Shown here: piece by piece, positions 1 through 7,152 of the stretch
Position numbering within the stretch: the stretch's first letter is position 1
Layout: each line of letters opens with the position of its first letter
Source of the DNA: Palsa-504 sp963756575
GTDB taxonomy: Bacteria; Actinomycetota; Actinomycetes; Streptosporangiales; Streptosporangiaceae
DNA length: 64,000 nt
Reading direction: 5' to 3'
NCBI GenBank assembly: GCA_963756575.1
Contig: CAVWOM010000021.1
Location: forward strand, 186,001 to 250,000
The notes under the pieces: model-generated
The model's input: the letters and a program-made list of their open reading frames with translations, nothing else
Told to the model about the DNA's origin: nothing
Database searches by the model: none
Made by a program: the position numbers and the translations under genes

Positions 1-896
1 GGCGGGCCGCCCAGGTCGTTGGCCTGGGCCAGCGCCCGCAGCCCGTGCCTGATCAGCAGGCGGTCCCACCGGCCCCGGTCCTGGTCGGTAAGCAGGACCG
101 GCTCGCCCGCCGGGCCGGTGCGGGCCCCGACCCGGGAGGCCTGCAGCTCCATCAGCGCGACCAGCCCGTGCACCTCGGCCTCGCGTGGCATCAGGCCGGC
201 CAGGACCCGCCCCAGCCGCATCGCTTCGAAGCACAGCGACGGTCGCATCCAGTCCGCGCCCGCGGTGGCCGCGTAACCCTCGTTGAACATCAGGTAGACG
301 ACTTCGAGGACCGAGGCCAGGCGGCCCGGGAGCTCGGTCCGCGGCGGCAGCTCGAACGGCACCCGCCGGGCGGCCAGGGTGCGCTTGGCCCGTACGATGC
401 GCTGGGCGACCGTGGCCTCGGAGACCAGGAACGCCCGGGCGATCTCGGCCGTGGTCAGGCCGCCGAGCAGCCGCAGCGTGAGCGCGGCCCTGGCCTGCGG
501 CGGCAGCACCGGGTGGCAGGAAACAAAGATCAGGCGCAGCAGGTCGTCGCCGATGTGGTCATCCATCGCGTCCACGTCAGGCTCCCCGTCGTGCTCCGTC
601 CGCGCGGAGCGCCCGATTTCCTGCAGCTTGCGCTCGTAGGCGGCACGCCGCCGGACCAGGTCGACGGCCCGGTGCTTTGCTGTTGCCATCAGCCACGCGC
701 CCGGCCCGCCCGGTCCGTCCGGCACGCCGCCCGCCGGCCACTGCTCGAGCGCGATCACCAGGGCGTCCTGCGCCAGTTCCTCGGCCGCGCCGACGTCTCC
801 GGTGATCCGGGCCAGGGCCGCGATCAGGCGGGGCGATTCGATCCGCCACACCGCCTCGATCGCGGTCCTGGTGGCCTCGTAGCCAGCTTCCGTCAT
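1..896 (-). CDS. ECF42-type RNA polymerase sigma factor (3' end beyond window)
   Basis: Directs RNA polymerase to a small regulon as an extracytoplasmic-function sigma factor. The visible 298 codons show a region 2 core (about residues 10-85) and a region 4 helix-turn-helix at about 147-171 containing LTTAEIARAFLVSEATVAQR. They also contain YLMFNEGY near 201-208, typical of the C-terminally extended SigJ/DUF6596 group. The extension runs off the left edge, so the gene is partial. The start overlaps the stop of the DGPF/YCII gene by ATGA (893-896). Family knowledge: ECF42 factors are encoded beside DGPF proteins and lack a classical anti-sigma factor. The target promoters cannot be seen here. 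Confidence 0.9.
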   Translation of the reverse strand, partial: MTEAGYEATRTAIEAVWRIESPRLIAALARITGDVGAAEELAQDALVIALEQWPAGGVPDGPGGPGAWLMATAKHRAVDLVRRRAAYERKLQEIGRSARTEHDGEPDVDAMDDHIGDDLLRLIFVSCHPVLPPQARAALTLRLLGGLTTAEIARAFLVSEATVAQRIVRAKRTLAARRVPFELPPRTELPGRLASVLEVVYLMFNEGYAATAGADWMRPSLCFEAMRLGRVLAGLMPREAEVHGLVALMELQASRVGARTGPAGEPVLLTDQDRGRWDRLLIRHGLRALAQANDLGGP

Positions 897-1243
897 GGCC
901 CCATGACCTGGAGGATGTCGGTCGCGCCGGTCCAGCCCGGCCACAGGTCACGGTGCAGCTTGACGAAGCGGGCGGCCCATTCGACGGCCTCTTCCTTCGA
1001 CCTGACCTCGTACAGGGCGTAGCTGATGAGCTCCTTGGACTCGGTGAACGGGCCGTCGGTCACCGTCACCTGGCCGTCGGCCAGCGCGACCCGGGTACCG
1101 GCCGCGCTGGGCAGCAGCCCCGCCGTGTCGAGCAGCACGCCCGCCTGGCTGGCTTCCCCGCCCAGTTTCATGATCGCCTCGAACAGCTCGGGCGGCGGCG
1201 GGGTAGCCGGGTTGGTGCCGGACAGCAGCATGAGGTAGCGCAT
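893..1243 (-). CDS. YCII/DGPF-domain protein, partner of ECF42 sigma factor
   Basis: Small cytoplasmic ferredoxin-like-fold protein of the YCII/DGPF family, about 116 aa. The diagnostic DGPFTESKE motif lies in the middle of the protein. Members are encoded next to ECF42 sigma factors and are suspected to modulate them; the mechanism is not settled. An AGGAG sequence (1252-1256, minus) is 8 nt from the ATG at 1243 but only 2 nt from the ATG at 1249. I therefore prefer 1243, although 1249 would give an ATGA overlap with the upstream DUF998-like frame. The downstream end overlaps the sigma factor start, so translation is coupled. Confidence 0.85.
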   Translation of the reverse strand: MRYLMLLSGTNPATPPPPELFEAIMKLGGEASQAGVLLDTAGLLPSAAGTRVALADGQVTVTDGPFTESKELISYALYEVRSKEEAVEWAARFVKLHRDLWPGWTGATDILQVMGP

Positions 1244-1245
1244 GA

Positions 1246-1954
1246 TCATTGCTCCTTATCTTCCAGGACATGGCGGTACAGGTAGACGGAGGTCACCGCG
1301 AGCCAGCTCCACGCGATCAGCACGCCGGCGTAGAACGGCACCACGACCGCGCTCGAGCTGGACCCGGAGGTAACCCCGGCGAACGCGGCCAGGAAGGCCA
1401 GCCCGCTGACGCGGGAGTAAACGGCCAGGCCACAGTGTCCCTCGCGGCTAAAGTAGCGGGCCACGACGAAGCACGCCACGATCAGCGCGGTGAACCCGAC
1501 GCCGGCCGACACCAGGTGCCCGGCCCCGTGCCAGCTGATGTGGGTCGGCTTCCCGGCGGCCGCGCCCGGCCCGAACCCGTCGGCCGGGTCGGCCCGCAGC
1601 AGCCCGGCCGCCACCAGCCCCGCGCCGTAGACCGCGACCAGGCGTGATCCCCAAGACCCGGCCGGAACAGAACCGGCCGGAACCAGAACCGGCCAGCGCC
1701 CGCCGCATCCCGAGAGCGCCCGCGATCGTCATCGCCCCGGCGACCACGAAGGTGGTGACCTGGATCCAGCCCAGCGGGCCGTTGCTCAGCAGGCTCGCGT
1801 CATCGTGGGCGAGACGGAAGCCGCGCCGGGTCAGCCCCTGGACCAGGATCGAGGCCTCGAACACGATACCGGCCAGCACCCCGTAGCCGAGCAGCGACCT
1901 GGTGACGCGCTGAGCCGGCGTGCACACCGGGGCGGGAGCAAGAACAGAGGTCAT
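1246..1954 (-). pseudogene. DUF998-like membrane protein, frame-disrupted near 1660-1690
   Basis: Two minus-strand frames together make one multi-pass membrane protein of about 230 aa resembling DUF998 proteins. The N-terminal part (1954 to about 1680) has two membrane segments. The C-terminal part (about 1650 to 1246) has three more and ends in HVLEDKEQ. The frames meet at a near-perfect direct repeat with a 15-bp and a 16-bp copy (about 1658-1688); dropping the extra C restores one reading frame. The first gene of the sigma-factor operon, it overlaps the DGPF gene. It could be a real slippage mutation or a sequencing insertion. The family assignment rests on hydropathy and context. Confidence 0.6.
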
Positions 1955-2178
1955 GACGGTTTGTCCCTTCGGCGGGGCGGATCGTCGGCTCGATCCGCCC
2001 TCTGCCTACGCCTCGAACGACGGGACGAGGATTCGACACCCAGAGGCGAGAAATTTCATCGCGCCCGACTACTTCTACGACACGGTCATCCGCCCCATCC
2101 CACGCTGGTTGACCCGGCCGCCGGCCGGGCTATTGCGGTTCTCCAAGGCCCCCGCCCTAACTGCGGCATGATCGGGGT

Positions 2179-2697
2179 ATGGCTGACGAGTTGCGGCTGC
2201 GGCCGCCGGGCGAGGACGACCTAGCCGTCATCGAGAAGCTGACCCAGGACCCGGACGTGACCGGCGAGTTCGCCTGGTTCGGCTGGCACAACCCGCTGCG
2301 GTGGCGCCGCCGCTGGGCAGAGAACCGGCTGATCGGCGAGGACGACGGGGTGCTGATGGCCGTCCTCGGCCCGCGCCCGCTCGGCTTCGTGAACTGGCGG
2401 CGGCACCAAGCGACGGTGGCGGGCTACTACTGGGAGATCGGCATCGCGCTGCTGCCTGACGCGCGCGGGGCCGGCCACGGGACGCAGGCGCAGCGCCTGC
2501 TGGCCCGCTACCTGTTCGCGCACACCACCGCCCACCGCATCGTGGCCAGCACCGAGGTGGCCAACGGGCCCGAACGCCGCGCCCTGGAGAAGGCCGGCTT
2601 CACCGCCGAGGGCATCGCCCGCGGCAGCGGCTGGCGGGACGGGCAATGGCGGGACGGGGTGACCTACAGCCTGCTGCGCACCGACTCGCCCGCCTGA
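2179..2697 (+). CDS. GNAT-family N-acetyltransferase (RimJ/RimL type)
   Basis: Predicted acetyl-CoA-dependent N-acetyltransferase of 172 aa, a usual length for single-domain RimJ/RimL-like enzymes. The N-terminus (LRLRPPGEDDLAVI) is the first strand and helix of the fold. The acetyl-CoA binding loop is ARGAGHGTQAQRLL at about residues 94-107, and NGPERRALEKAGF is the C-terminal motif that packs on the cofactor. The substrate is unknown: it could be an amine, a protein N-terminus or an antibiotic. It stands alone between the sigma-factor operon and the PadR operon. Confidence 0.85.
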   Translation: MADELRLRPPGEDDLAVIEKLTQDPDVTGEFAWFGWHNPLRWRRRWAENRLIGEDDGVLMAVLGPRPLGFVNWRRHQATVAGYYWEIGIALLPDARGAGHGTQAQRLLARYLFAHTTAHRIVASTEVANGPERRALEKAGFTAEGIARGSGWRDGQWRDGVTYSLLRTDSPA

Positions 2698-2706
2698 TTG
2701 TTTCGG

Positions 2707-2736
2707 TTGCCGGTAGATCGGTAGCCGATATATAGT
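2707..2736 (+). promoter_or_regulatory. PadR-operon promoter with embedded palindromic operator
   Basis: A -35-like TTGCCG (2707-2712) and a -10-like TATAGT (2731-2736) are separated by 18 bp. The GTG start of padR at 2743 lies about 7 nt after the -10, so the transcript is probably leaderless. Between the boxes sits the perfect palindrome ATCGG-TAG-CCGAT (2717-2729), well placed for autorepression by PadR. Boxes and palindrome are seen; the regulatory role is inferred. Confidence 0.55.
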
Positions 2737-2742
2737 GACGGC

Positions 2743-3078
2743 GTGCCCCCAGACAAGCCGCTCGACGGGTTCGGCCGCTACTCCGGCCCGGCCACGCTCA
2801 TCCTGTCCAGCCTGGCCGACGGTGCCAAGCACGGCTACGCCCTGACCAAGGACATCGAAGCCTTCGCCGGCGTCCGGCTGGCGCCCGGCACCCTCTACGA
2901 GGCGCTGGCCCGGCTCCAGGCCCAGGGGCTGATCGAGCCGGTGGAGAGCCACGACCGGCGGCGTCCCTACCAGCTCACCGCCGTCGGCGCGGCGACGCTG
3001 CGGACCCAGCTCGACGCGCAGCGCCGGGTCGCCGACGTCGGCCTGCGCCGCCTGACCAAGAGCTGGGGCCCAGCATGA
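2743..3078 (+). CDS. PadR-family transcriptional regulator
   Basis: Winged-helix repressor of 111 aa. It has the PadR signature: an N-terminal hydrophobic helix (ATLILSSLADGAKHGYAL), the wing segment LAPGTLYEALARLQAQGLIEP and DRRRPYQLTAVG. It acts as a dimer on DNA. It starts at GTG with no Shine-Dalgarno but a well-placed promoter (leaderless). The gene overlaps the next, a membrane protein, by ATGA. This PadR-membrane protein pairing is common in Actinobacteria; the ligand is unknown. Confidence 0.9.
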   Translation: MPPDKPLDGFGRYSGPATLILSSLADGAKHGYALTKDIEAFAGVRLAPGTLYEALARLQAQGLIEPVESHDRRRPYQLTAVGAATLRTQLDAQRRVADVGLRRLTKSWGPA

Positions 3079-4067
3079 GACACGACGTGAAGGCGCCCGA
3101 GGTGCGTGCCGCGCGGCTGCTGCGCTGGTACCCAAGGGCCTGGCGGTCCCGTTACGGCGAGGAGTTCGCCGAGCTCCTGGTGGCCGACATCGAGGAGCGG
3201 CCACGGTCCCGGTCGCGCACGGCGGACGTGATCCGGGGCGGCCTGGTGGCGCGGCTCGGCGAAGCCGGCCTGTCCGGCGCCGCCCCCGAACCAGGCACGG
3301 AGCGGGCCCGTACCGGCGCCAGCCTCGCCTCGCTCGCCGGCTGCGCGGCCGTCTTCGCCAGCGTCGGCGGCGCCATGTGGTCCCAGCTCAACACCGTCTG
3401 GCAGTGGCACGGGCCGGCCAACGCGCGCGTCGTCGTGGCCATCTTCGCGATGTCAGCGGCGATGCTGGTCCTGGCCGTCCTGGCGCTGCTCGCCGTGCTG
3501 CCGGTGGCCTGGCGGGTGGTCGCGGTCCGGCCGCCGGGCCTGCGCGGCCCGTCGGCGCTGTTCGCGGCCGGGCTGGCCGTCGTGGTCATCGGCGGCCGGC
3601 ACTTCGAGAACGACTGGCCGGGCACCAGCGGCCACCTGTGGTTCCATCACCTGAGCGTGGTCCCTGGCGGGGTGGCGGCCTTCTCCTGGGCATCAACCAT
3701 GTCCGTCTCCTCGTTCTGGGCTCACCCCGCCATACTGGCCACGTTCCCCACGGCCGTGGTGGCCTGGATGGCCCTCAGCCCGCTGGCCGTGGCGGCCGCG
3801 GTGGCCGGCGCGGTCACCGCGGTCCGGCGGGCCAGCCGGTCGCCGGGCGTGCTGTCCCCGGCCGTGCTGCGCTTCGAGGCCCGGCTCGGCCGCGCGGCCT
3901 GCGTCGCCATGGCCGTCTTTCTCGGCGGGGCTTGCGCCTGGGTCACCGCCTGGGTCCCCGGGCCGTTCCACCCGGGGACGATCGACGTGGCCGGGCTGGT
4001 CGTCCTGACCGGGGCTCTGGCGATCGGCCGCCAGGCCGCCGTCCAGGCCCGGGCCGGCGCGCGATGA
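3075..4067 (+). CDS. PadR-coupled multi-pass membrane protein
   Basis: 330-aa integral membrane protein. The soluble N-terminus (LLRWYPRAWRSRYGEEFAEL) is characteristic of actinobacterial membrane proteins encoded just after PadR or sigma-factor genes. About eight hydrophobic segments follow between residue 75 and the C-terminus. No catalytic motif is visible. It is coupled to padR (ATGA at 3075-3078) and to the following esterase (ATGA at 4064-4067), so the three proteins are probably made together and controlled by the palindromic promoter upstream of padR. Function unknown. Confidence 0.8.
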   Translation: MRHDVKAPEVRAARLLRWYPRAWRSRYGEEFAELLVADIEERPRSRSRTADVIRGGLVARLGEAGLSGAAPEPGTERARTGASLASLAGCAAVFASVGGAMWSQLNTVWQWHGPANARVVVAIFAMSAAMLVLAVLALLAVLPVAWRVVAVRPPGLRGPSALFAAGLAVVVIGGRHFENDWPGTSGHLWFHHLSVVPGGVAAFSWASTMSVSSFWAHPAILATFPTAVVAWMALSPLAVAAAVAGAVTAVRRASRSPGVLSPAVLRFEARLGRAACVAMAVFLGGACAWVTAWVPGPFHPGTIDVAGLVVLTGALAIGRQAAVQARAGAR

Positions 4068-4975
4068 CCCGGCCGGCGACGCGCCGGACCTTCATACGAA
4101 ACGGGCTCCTGACCGTGGCCGCGTTCACCGCCGCCGGAGCCGCCGGGGCCGAGCTCGTCTCCCGCGGCGCCCTCCCCGGCCGCGCCGTCCTCGAGAGGCT
4201 CGACGGCGCCTGCTCGGTGCCCGCCCCGCCGGTGCCGCACGGGACGCCCGGTCCGTCGCTGTCCGGTACGTTCCGCTCCGCCGCCCGGCGCCGCCGGGTC
4301 GGTTACACGATCGCCTACCCGCCCGGTCACCACCCCGGGGACGAGCTGCCGCTGGTGGTTATGCTGCACGGCTACGGCGCCAGCCACGCCGACGCGCTGG
4401 CCGGCTTGTCGCCCGCGCAGGCCCTGGCGCTGCGGCCCGGCGACCGCCCGCTGGCCCCGCTGGCCATGGTCACGGTCGACGGCGGCAACGGCTACTGGAA
4501 CCCGCACCCCGGCGACGACCCGATGGCGATGGTGACCGGCGAGCTGATCCCCCGCTGCCGGCGCCTCGGCCTGGGCCGCGCGCCGCACCGCATCGCCACG
4601 ATGGGCATCTCGATGGGCGGCTACGGGGCGCTGCTGCTGGCCGAGAAGTACCCGCGCCTGTTCGCCGCGACCGCCGCGATCAGCCCGGCCATCTGGACCA
4701 GCTACCCGCAGGCCCGGTCGGCCAACCCGGGCGCCTACGCCTCGGCCGCGGCCTTCACCACCGCCAACGCGGTCACCCACGCCGCCGCCCTCGGCCGCCG
4801 CCCGGTGCGGGTCGCGTCCGGCTACGCCGACCCGTTCCTGCCCGGAGTCCGGGCGCTCGCCCGGGCGCTGCCCGCGGGCACGGTAGTGACCTTCGGCCCG
4901 GGCTGCCACGACGACTCGTTCTTCGCCGCCCAGCAGCCGCCCTCGCTCGCCTTCCTGGCTGCCCACCTGGCCTAG
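4064..4975 (+). CDS. secreted alpha/beta-hydrolase (esterase D-like), probable Tat substrate
   Basis: 303-aa alpha/beta-hydrolase. An RRTFIRNG twin-arginine-like motif (residues 7-14) precedes a hydrophobic stretch, so export by Tat is likely. The oxyanion region is MLHGYGAS (100-107). The nucleophile elbow GISMGGYG puts the catalytic serine at 183, and a late histidine lies in GCHDDSFF. This resembles putative-esterase/antigen-85-like folds, but the substrate is unknown. The ATG at 4064 was chosen because it overlaps the upstream stop in the ATGA fashion typical of this operon. Confidence 0.85.
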   Translation: MTRPATRRTFIRNGLLTVAAFTAAGAAGAELVSRGALPGRAVLERLDGACSVPAPPVPHGTPGPSLSGTFRSAARRRRVGYTIAYPPGHHPGDELPLVVMLHGYGASHADALAGLSPAQALALRPGDRPLAPLAMVTVDGGNGYWNPHPGDDPMAMVTGELIPRCRRLGLGRAPHRIATMGISMGGYGALLLAEKYPRLFAATAAISPAIWTSYPQARSANPGAYASAAAFTTANAVTHAAALGRRPVRVASGYADPFLPGVRALARALPAGTVVTFGPGCHDDSFFAAQQPPSLAFLAAHLA

Positions 4976-5066
4976 TGCCCCCTCCATCCGGGCTCCATCA
5001 CCGGCACACCCCGATTCCTCCGCCGTGCCCTATCACTGAGGCATAGCTACGGAAAGGTGAGACACG

Positions 5067-5390
5067 ATGGCCTGGGTGATCATCTTGGCCGCCGGCCTGT
5101 TCGAGACGGGTTTCGCGGTGGCGCTGAAGATGAGCCACGGGATGACCCGGATCTGGCCGACCGCCGTCTTCGCGGCGTGCGCGCTGGCGAGCTTCGCGCT
5201 ACTGACCATCGCGCTGCGCCGCCTCGAAGTCGGCGCCGCCTACGCCGTCTGGACCGGCATCGGCGCCGCCGGCACCGCCGTCATCGGCATGGCCTTCCTC
5301 GGCGACACGATATCCACCACCAAGATCGTCTCCATCTGCCTGATCCTGGCCGGCGTCATAGGCCTAAACCTCTCCGGCGTAACCCCCTAA
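5067..5390 (+). CDS. sugE: SMR-family exporter, SugE/Gdx type
   Basis: 107-aa protein with four membrane helices, the exact size of small multidrug resistance proteins, which work as antiparallel dimers. The helix-1 glutamate is in LFETGFAVALK, and AYAVWTGIGAAGTAV is characteristic of the SugE/Gdx branch, whose studied members export guanidinium in exchange for protons. A GGAAAGG Shine-Dalgarno lies just upstream. The 91-bp leader holds no recognisable guanidine riboswitch. It is monocistronic, with an 18-bp repeat array following its stop. Confidence 0.88.
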   Translation: MAWVIILAAGLFETGFAVALKMSHGMTRIWPTAVFAACALASFALLTIALRRLEVGAAYAVWTGIGAAGTAVIGMAFLGDTISTTKIVSICLILAGVIGLNLSGVTP

Positions 5391-5400
5391 CCCCCACCCC

Positions 5401-5722
5401 GTAATCTCCCGCGTCCCGGTAATCTCCCGCGTCCCGGTAATCTCCCGCGTCCCGGTAATCTCCCGCGCTCCCGGTAATCTCCCGCTCCCGTAATCTCCCG
5501 CGCTCTCGTAATCTCCCGCGCTCCCCGTAATCTCCGCGCTTCCGTAATCTCCCGCGTCCCGGTAATCTCCCGCGCTCTCGTAATCTCCCGCGCTCCCCGT
5601 AATCTCCGCGCTTCCGTAATCTCCCGCGTCCCCGTAATCTCCCGCGTCCCGGTAATCTCCCGCGTCCCCGTAATCTCCCGCGTTCCCGTAATCTCCCGCG
5701 TTCCCGTAACTTCCCGCGCCCC
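5401..5722. repeat. 18-unit tandem array, consensus about 18 bp
   Basis: Eighteen head-to-tail copies of GTAATCTCCCGCGTCCCG, with unit lengths of 16-19 bp, start 10 bp after the sugE stop. Units 1-3 are identical. Units 6-8 (5490-5543) recur as units 10-12 (5562-5615), showing a higher-order duplication. Variation is confined to the second half of the unit. There are no spacers, so it is not a CRISPR. The minus strand is open in two frames (AGDYGN-like and GRLRER-like peptides), but unit lengths not divisible by three argue against coding. Probably a minisatellite. Confidence 0.9.
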
Positions 5723-6306
5723 GTAACCCCGCCCACATGTTCCCGTTCCACAGCCTTGCGCTCATCCCACAGCGGCGCCCCCAACCCCGCAGCCGCGACG
5801 TCGCCCCGTGCGTAACTCACGCCACCGTCCTCTCATCCGCCGCCCGGCCGGTAGTTCCGAATAGATGCGACCTCAACTCCTTTCCCGTTGGCAACACAAC
5901 TGTTCTCCCGGTATCTGAGGGAATTCAATGGTTGTGGCAACCTATTGGCCCTATCAATTACGTTGCCACAACCATTGAGCGGAGCTGGTGCAGATAGGAA
6001 TGGAGACGGGTTGGCAGTGCAGATGAGTCGGGGTTTTGTGCCACAGCTGAGTAAACTCATTTCTTTGGTGACTGTCGGGTCAGAAGTTACAGAATGATGT
6101 CACATGACAAGCTCTGGAACCGGGTCGATGCTCCATCCACACCCGGTTCGATCCGGGTTGATCTTCCATCGACCCGGTGCGCAGTTCCGCATAGGACTGG
6201 GGGAGGCCCCGTATGGGCTAGCGAGTTCCAGTCGCCGGACCTGGCTGTGGCTGACGAGGGTGCTGGGACTGAGCCTGGGGCCGTCAGGGCGCTGGGGCTG
6301 GACCTT
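5723..6306. other. gene-free, AT-richer spacer with two large inverted repeats
   Basis: No convincing gene. Composition drops to roughly half AT between about 5860 and 6110, unlike the rest of the window. It contains a perfect 17-bp inverted repeat (5925-5941 and 5962-5978, 20-bp spacer with a nested ATTG/CAAT pair). Further on are 12-bp arms ACCGGGTCGATG (6119-6130) and CATCGACCCGGT (6167-6178), enclosing a 6-bp hairpin (6141-6158). Short frames on both strands simply read through these palindromes. Confidence 0.6.
5925..5978. repeat. perfect 17-bp inverted repeat
   Basis: Left arm TCAATGGTTGTGGCAAC and right arm GTTGCCACAACCATTGA are exact reverse complements, separated by 20 bp. No T-run follows, so a simple intrinsic terminator is less likely than a protein-binding, recombination or element-end site. 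It sits in the AT-richer part of the spacer. Confidence 0.85.
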
Positions 6307-7125
6307 CTAGTGGTATCCCGAGACTTCGCCATCATGGGAGGCTTCTCTCCCGCTGGCCCCAGTGACTCTCCCGCTGGCCCCAGTGACTCTCCCGCCGGCC
6401 GTAGCGACGCTCCCGCGGGCTTCAGCGACGCTAGTAGGTGCAGGGACCTCTGTGGTTTCAGTGGCGGAGGCGCCGGTCGCGGTTGACGCCGGGGCACCGG
6501 TCGCGGTTGGCGCGGCGGCCTGGCCGCGGGTGCGGCGAGTGCGGCGGGCGCGGAGGCGGCGGACGAGTTCGATCACGGCGCTGACGGCGAGCGTGAGGCC
6601 GAGGGCCAGCAGCAGTCCGGCCCAGGGCTTGTGCTCGAAGGCCTTGCCGCCGAGGCGCCCGATGAAGAACGAGTAGCACGCCCAGATCACCCCGGCCGCC
6701 GCGGTCGCGATGACGAAGCGGCGGCGCTGGTACCCGACGATGCCGCAGCAGAGCATGACCGCGGTCCGGCCACCCGGGATGAACCGGCAGACGATGATGA
6801 GGGGCATCCCGTACCGCTCGAGCGAATTCTCGGCCCAGGCCCGCCGCTTGGCGCCCTTCTCACTGGCGAAGAAACGGCGCTCGATCCACGGCCCGAACCG
6901 GCGGCCGAGCAGGTAGCACAGGTTGTCGCCGAGGAACGCGCCAGCCGCGGAGCAGGCCACGAGCAGCGCGATGCGCGGATCGGCGCTGCCCGCGGTGGCC
7001 ACGCCAAGCGTGATCACAGCGGTCTCGCTGGGCACCACCGGCAGGATCGCGTCGAGCGCCGGAGCGAGGACCGCGATCAGGTACGAGAGCAGGGAGTCGA
7101 CTCGCAGCACATCGAGCGCGATCAT
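6307..7125 (-). CDS. DedA-family membrane protein
   Basis: 272-aa DedA/VTT-domain inner-membrane protein; studied DedA proteins act in undecaprenyl-phosphate or phospholipid scrambling and membrane homeostasis. The VTT-type core covers residues 10-195, including GDNLCYLLGRRFG and CRFIPGGRTAVMLCCG, which is the usual re-entrant R-x-x-P-G-x-R motif. A cytosolic Ala/Thr/Gly-rich tail with short repeats (RVTGASG twice) follows. It is the last gene of a minus-strand operon with terC. The frame-corrected terC stop (7122-7124) would overlap this start by ATGA. Confidence 0.88.
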   Translation of the reverse strand: MIALDVLRVDSLLSYLIAVLAPALDAILPVVPSETAVITLGVATAGSADPRIALLVACSAAGAFLGDNLCYLLGRRFGPWIERRFFASEKGAKRRAWAENSLERYGMPLIIVCRFIPGGRTAVMLCCGIVGYQRRRFVIATAAAGVIWACYSFFIGRLGGKAFEHKPWAGLLLALGLTLAVSAVIELVRRLRARRTRRTRGQAAAPTATGAPASTATGASATETTEVPAPTSVAEARGSVATAGGRVTGASGRVTGASGREASHDGEVSGYH

Positions 7126-7152
7126 GTGCGCACCGTACCCCGCGCCTCATGA

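Noticed and set aside
3377..4063. N-terminal extension of the esterase into the upstream membrane-protein gene
   Set aside because: The extension is a Gly/Arg-rich shadow of the membrane protein; the ATG at 4064 with ATGA overlap and a Tat-like signal is the credible start.
4976..5066. Guanidine riboswitch before sugE
   Set aside because: The 91-nt leader shows no paired ACGR hairpins and no ykkC-like core; it is too short for class I.
5401..5722. CRISPR array
   Set aside because: The repeats are directly adjacent with no unique spacers, unit length varies and no cas genes are near; it is a minisatellite.
5364..5820. Repeat protein encoded on the minus strand over the 18-bp array
   Set aside because: Two minus frames are open with GDY- or GRLRER-type repeats, but 16-, 17- and 19-bp units shift the frame repeatedly and no ribosome-binding site is present.
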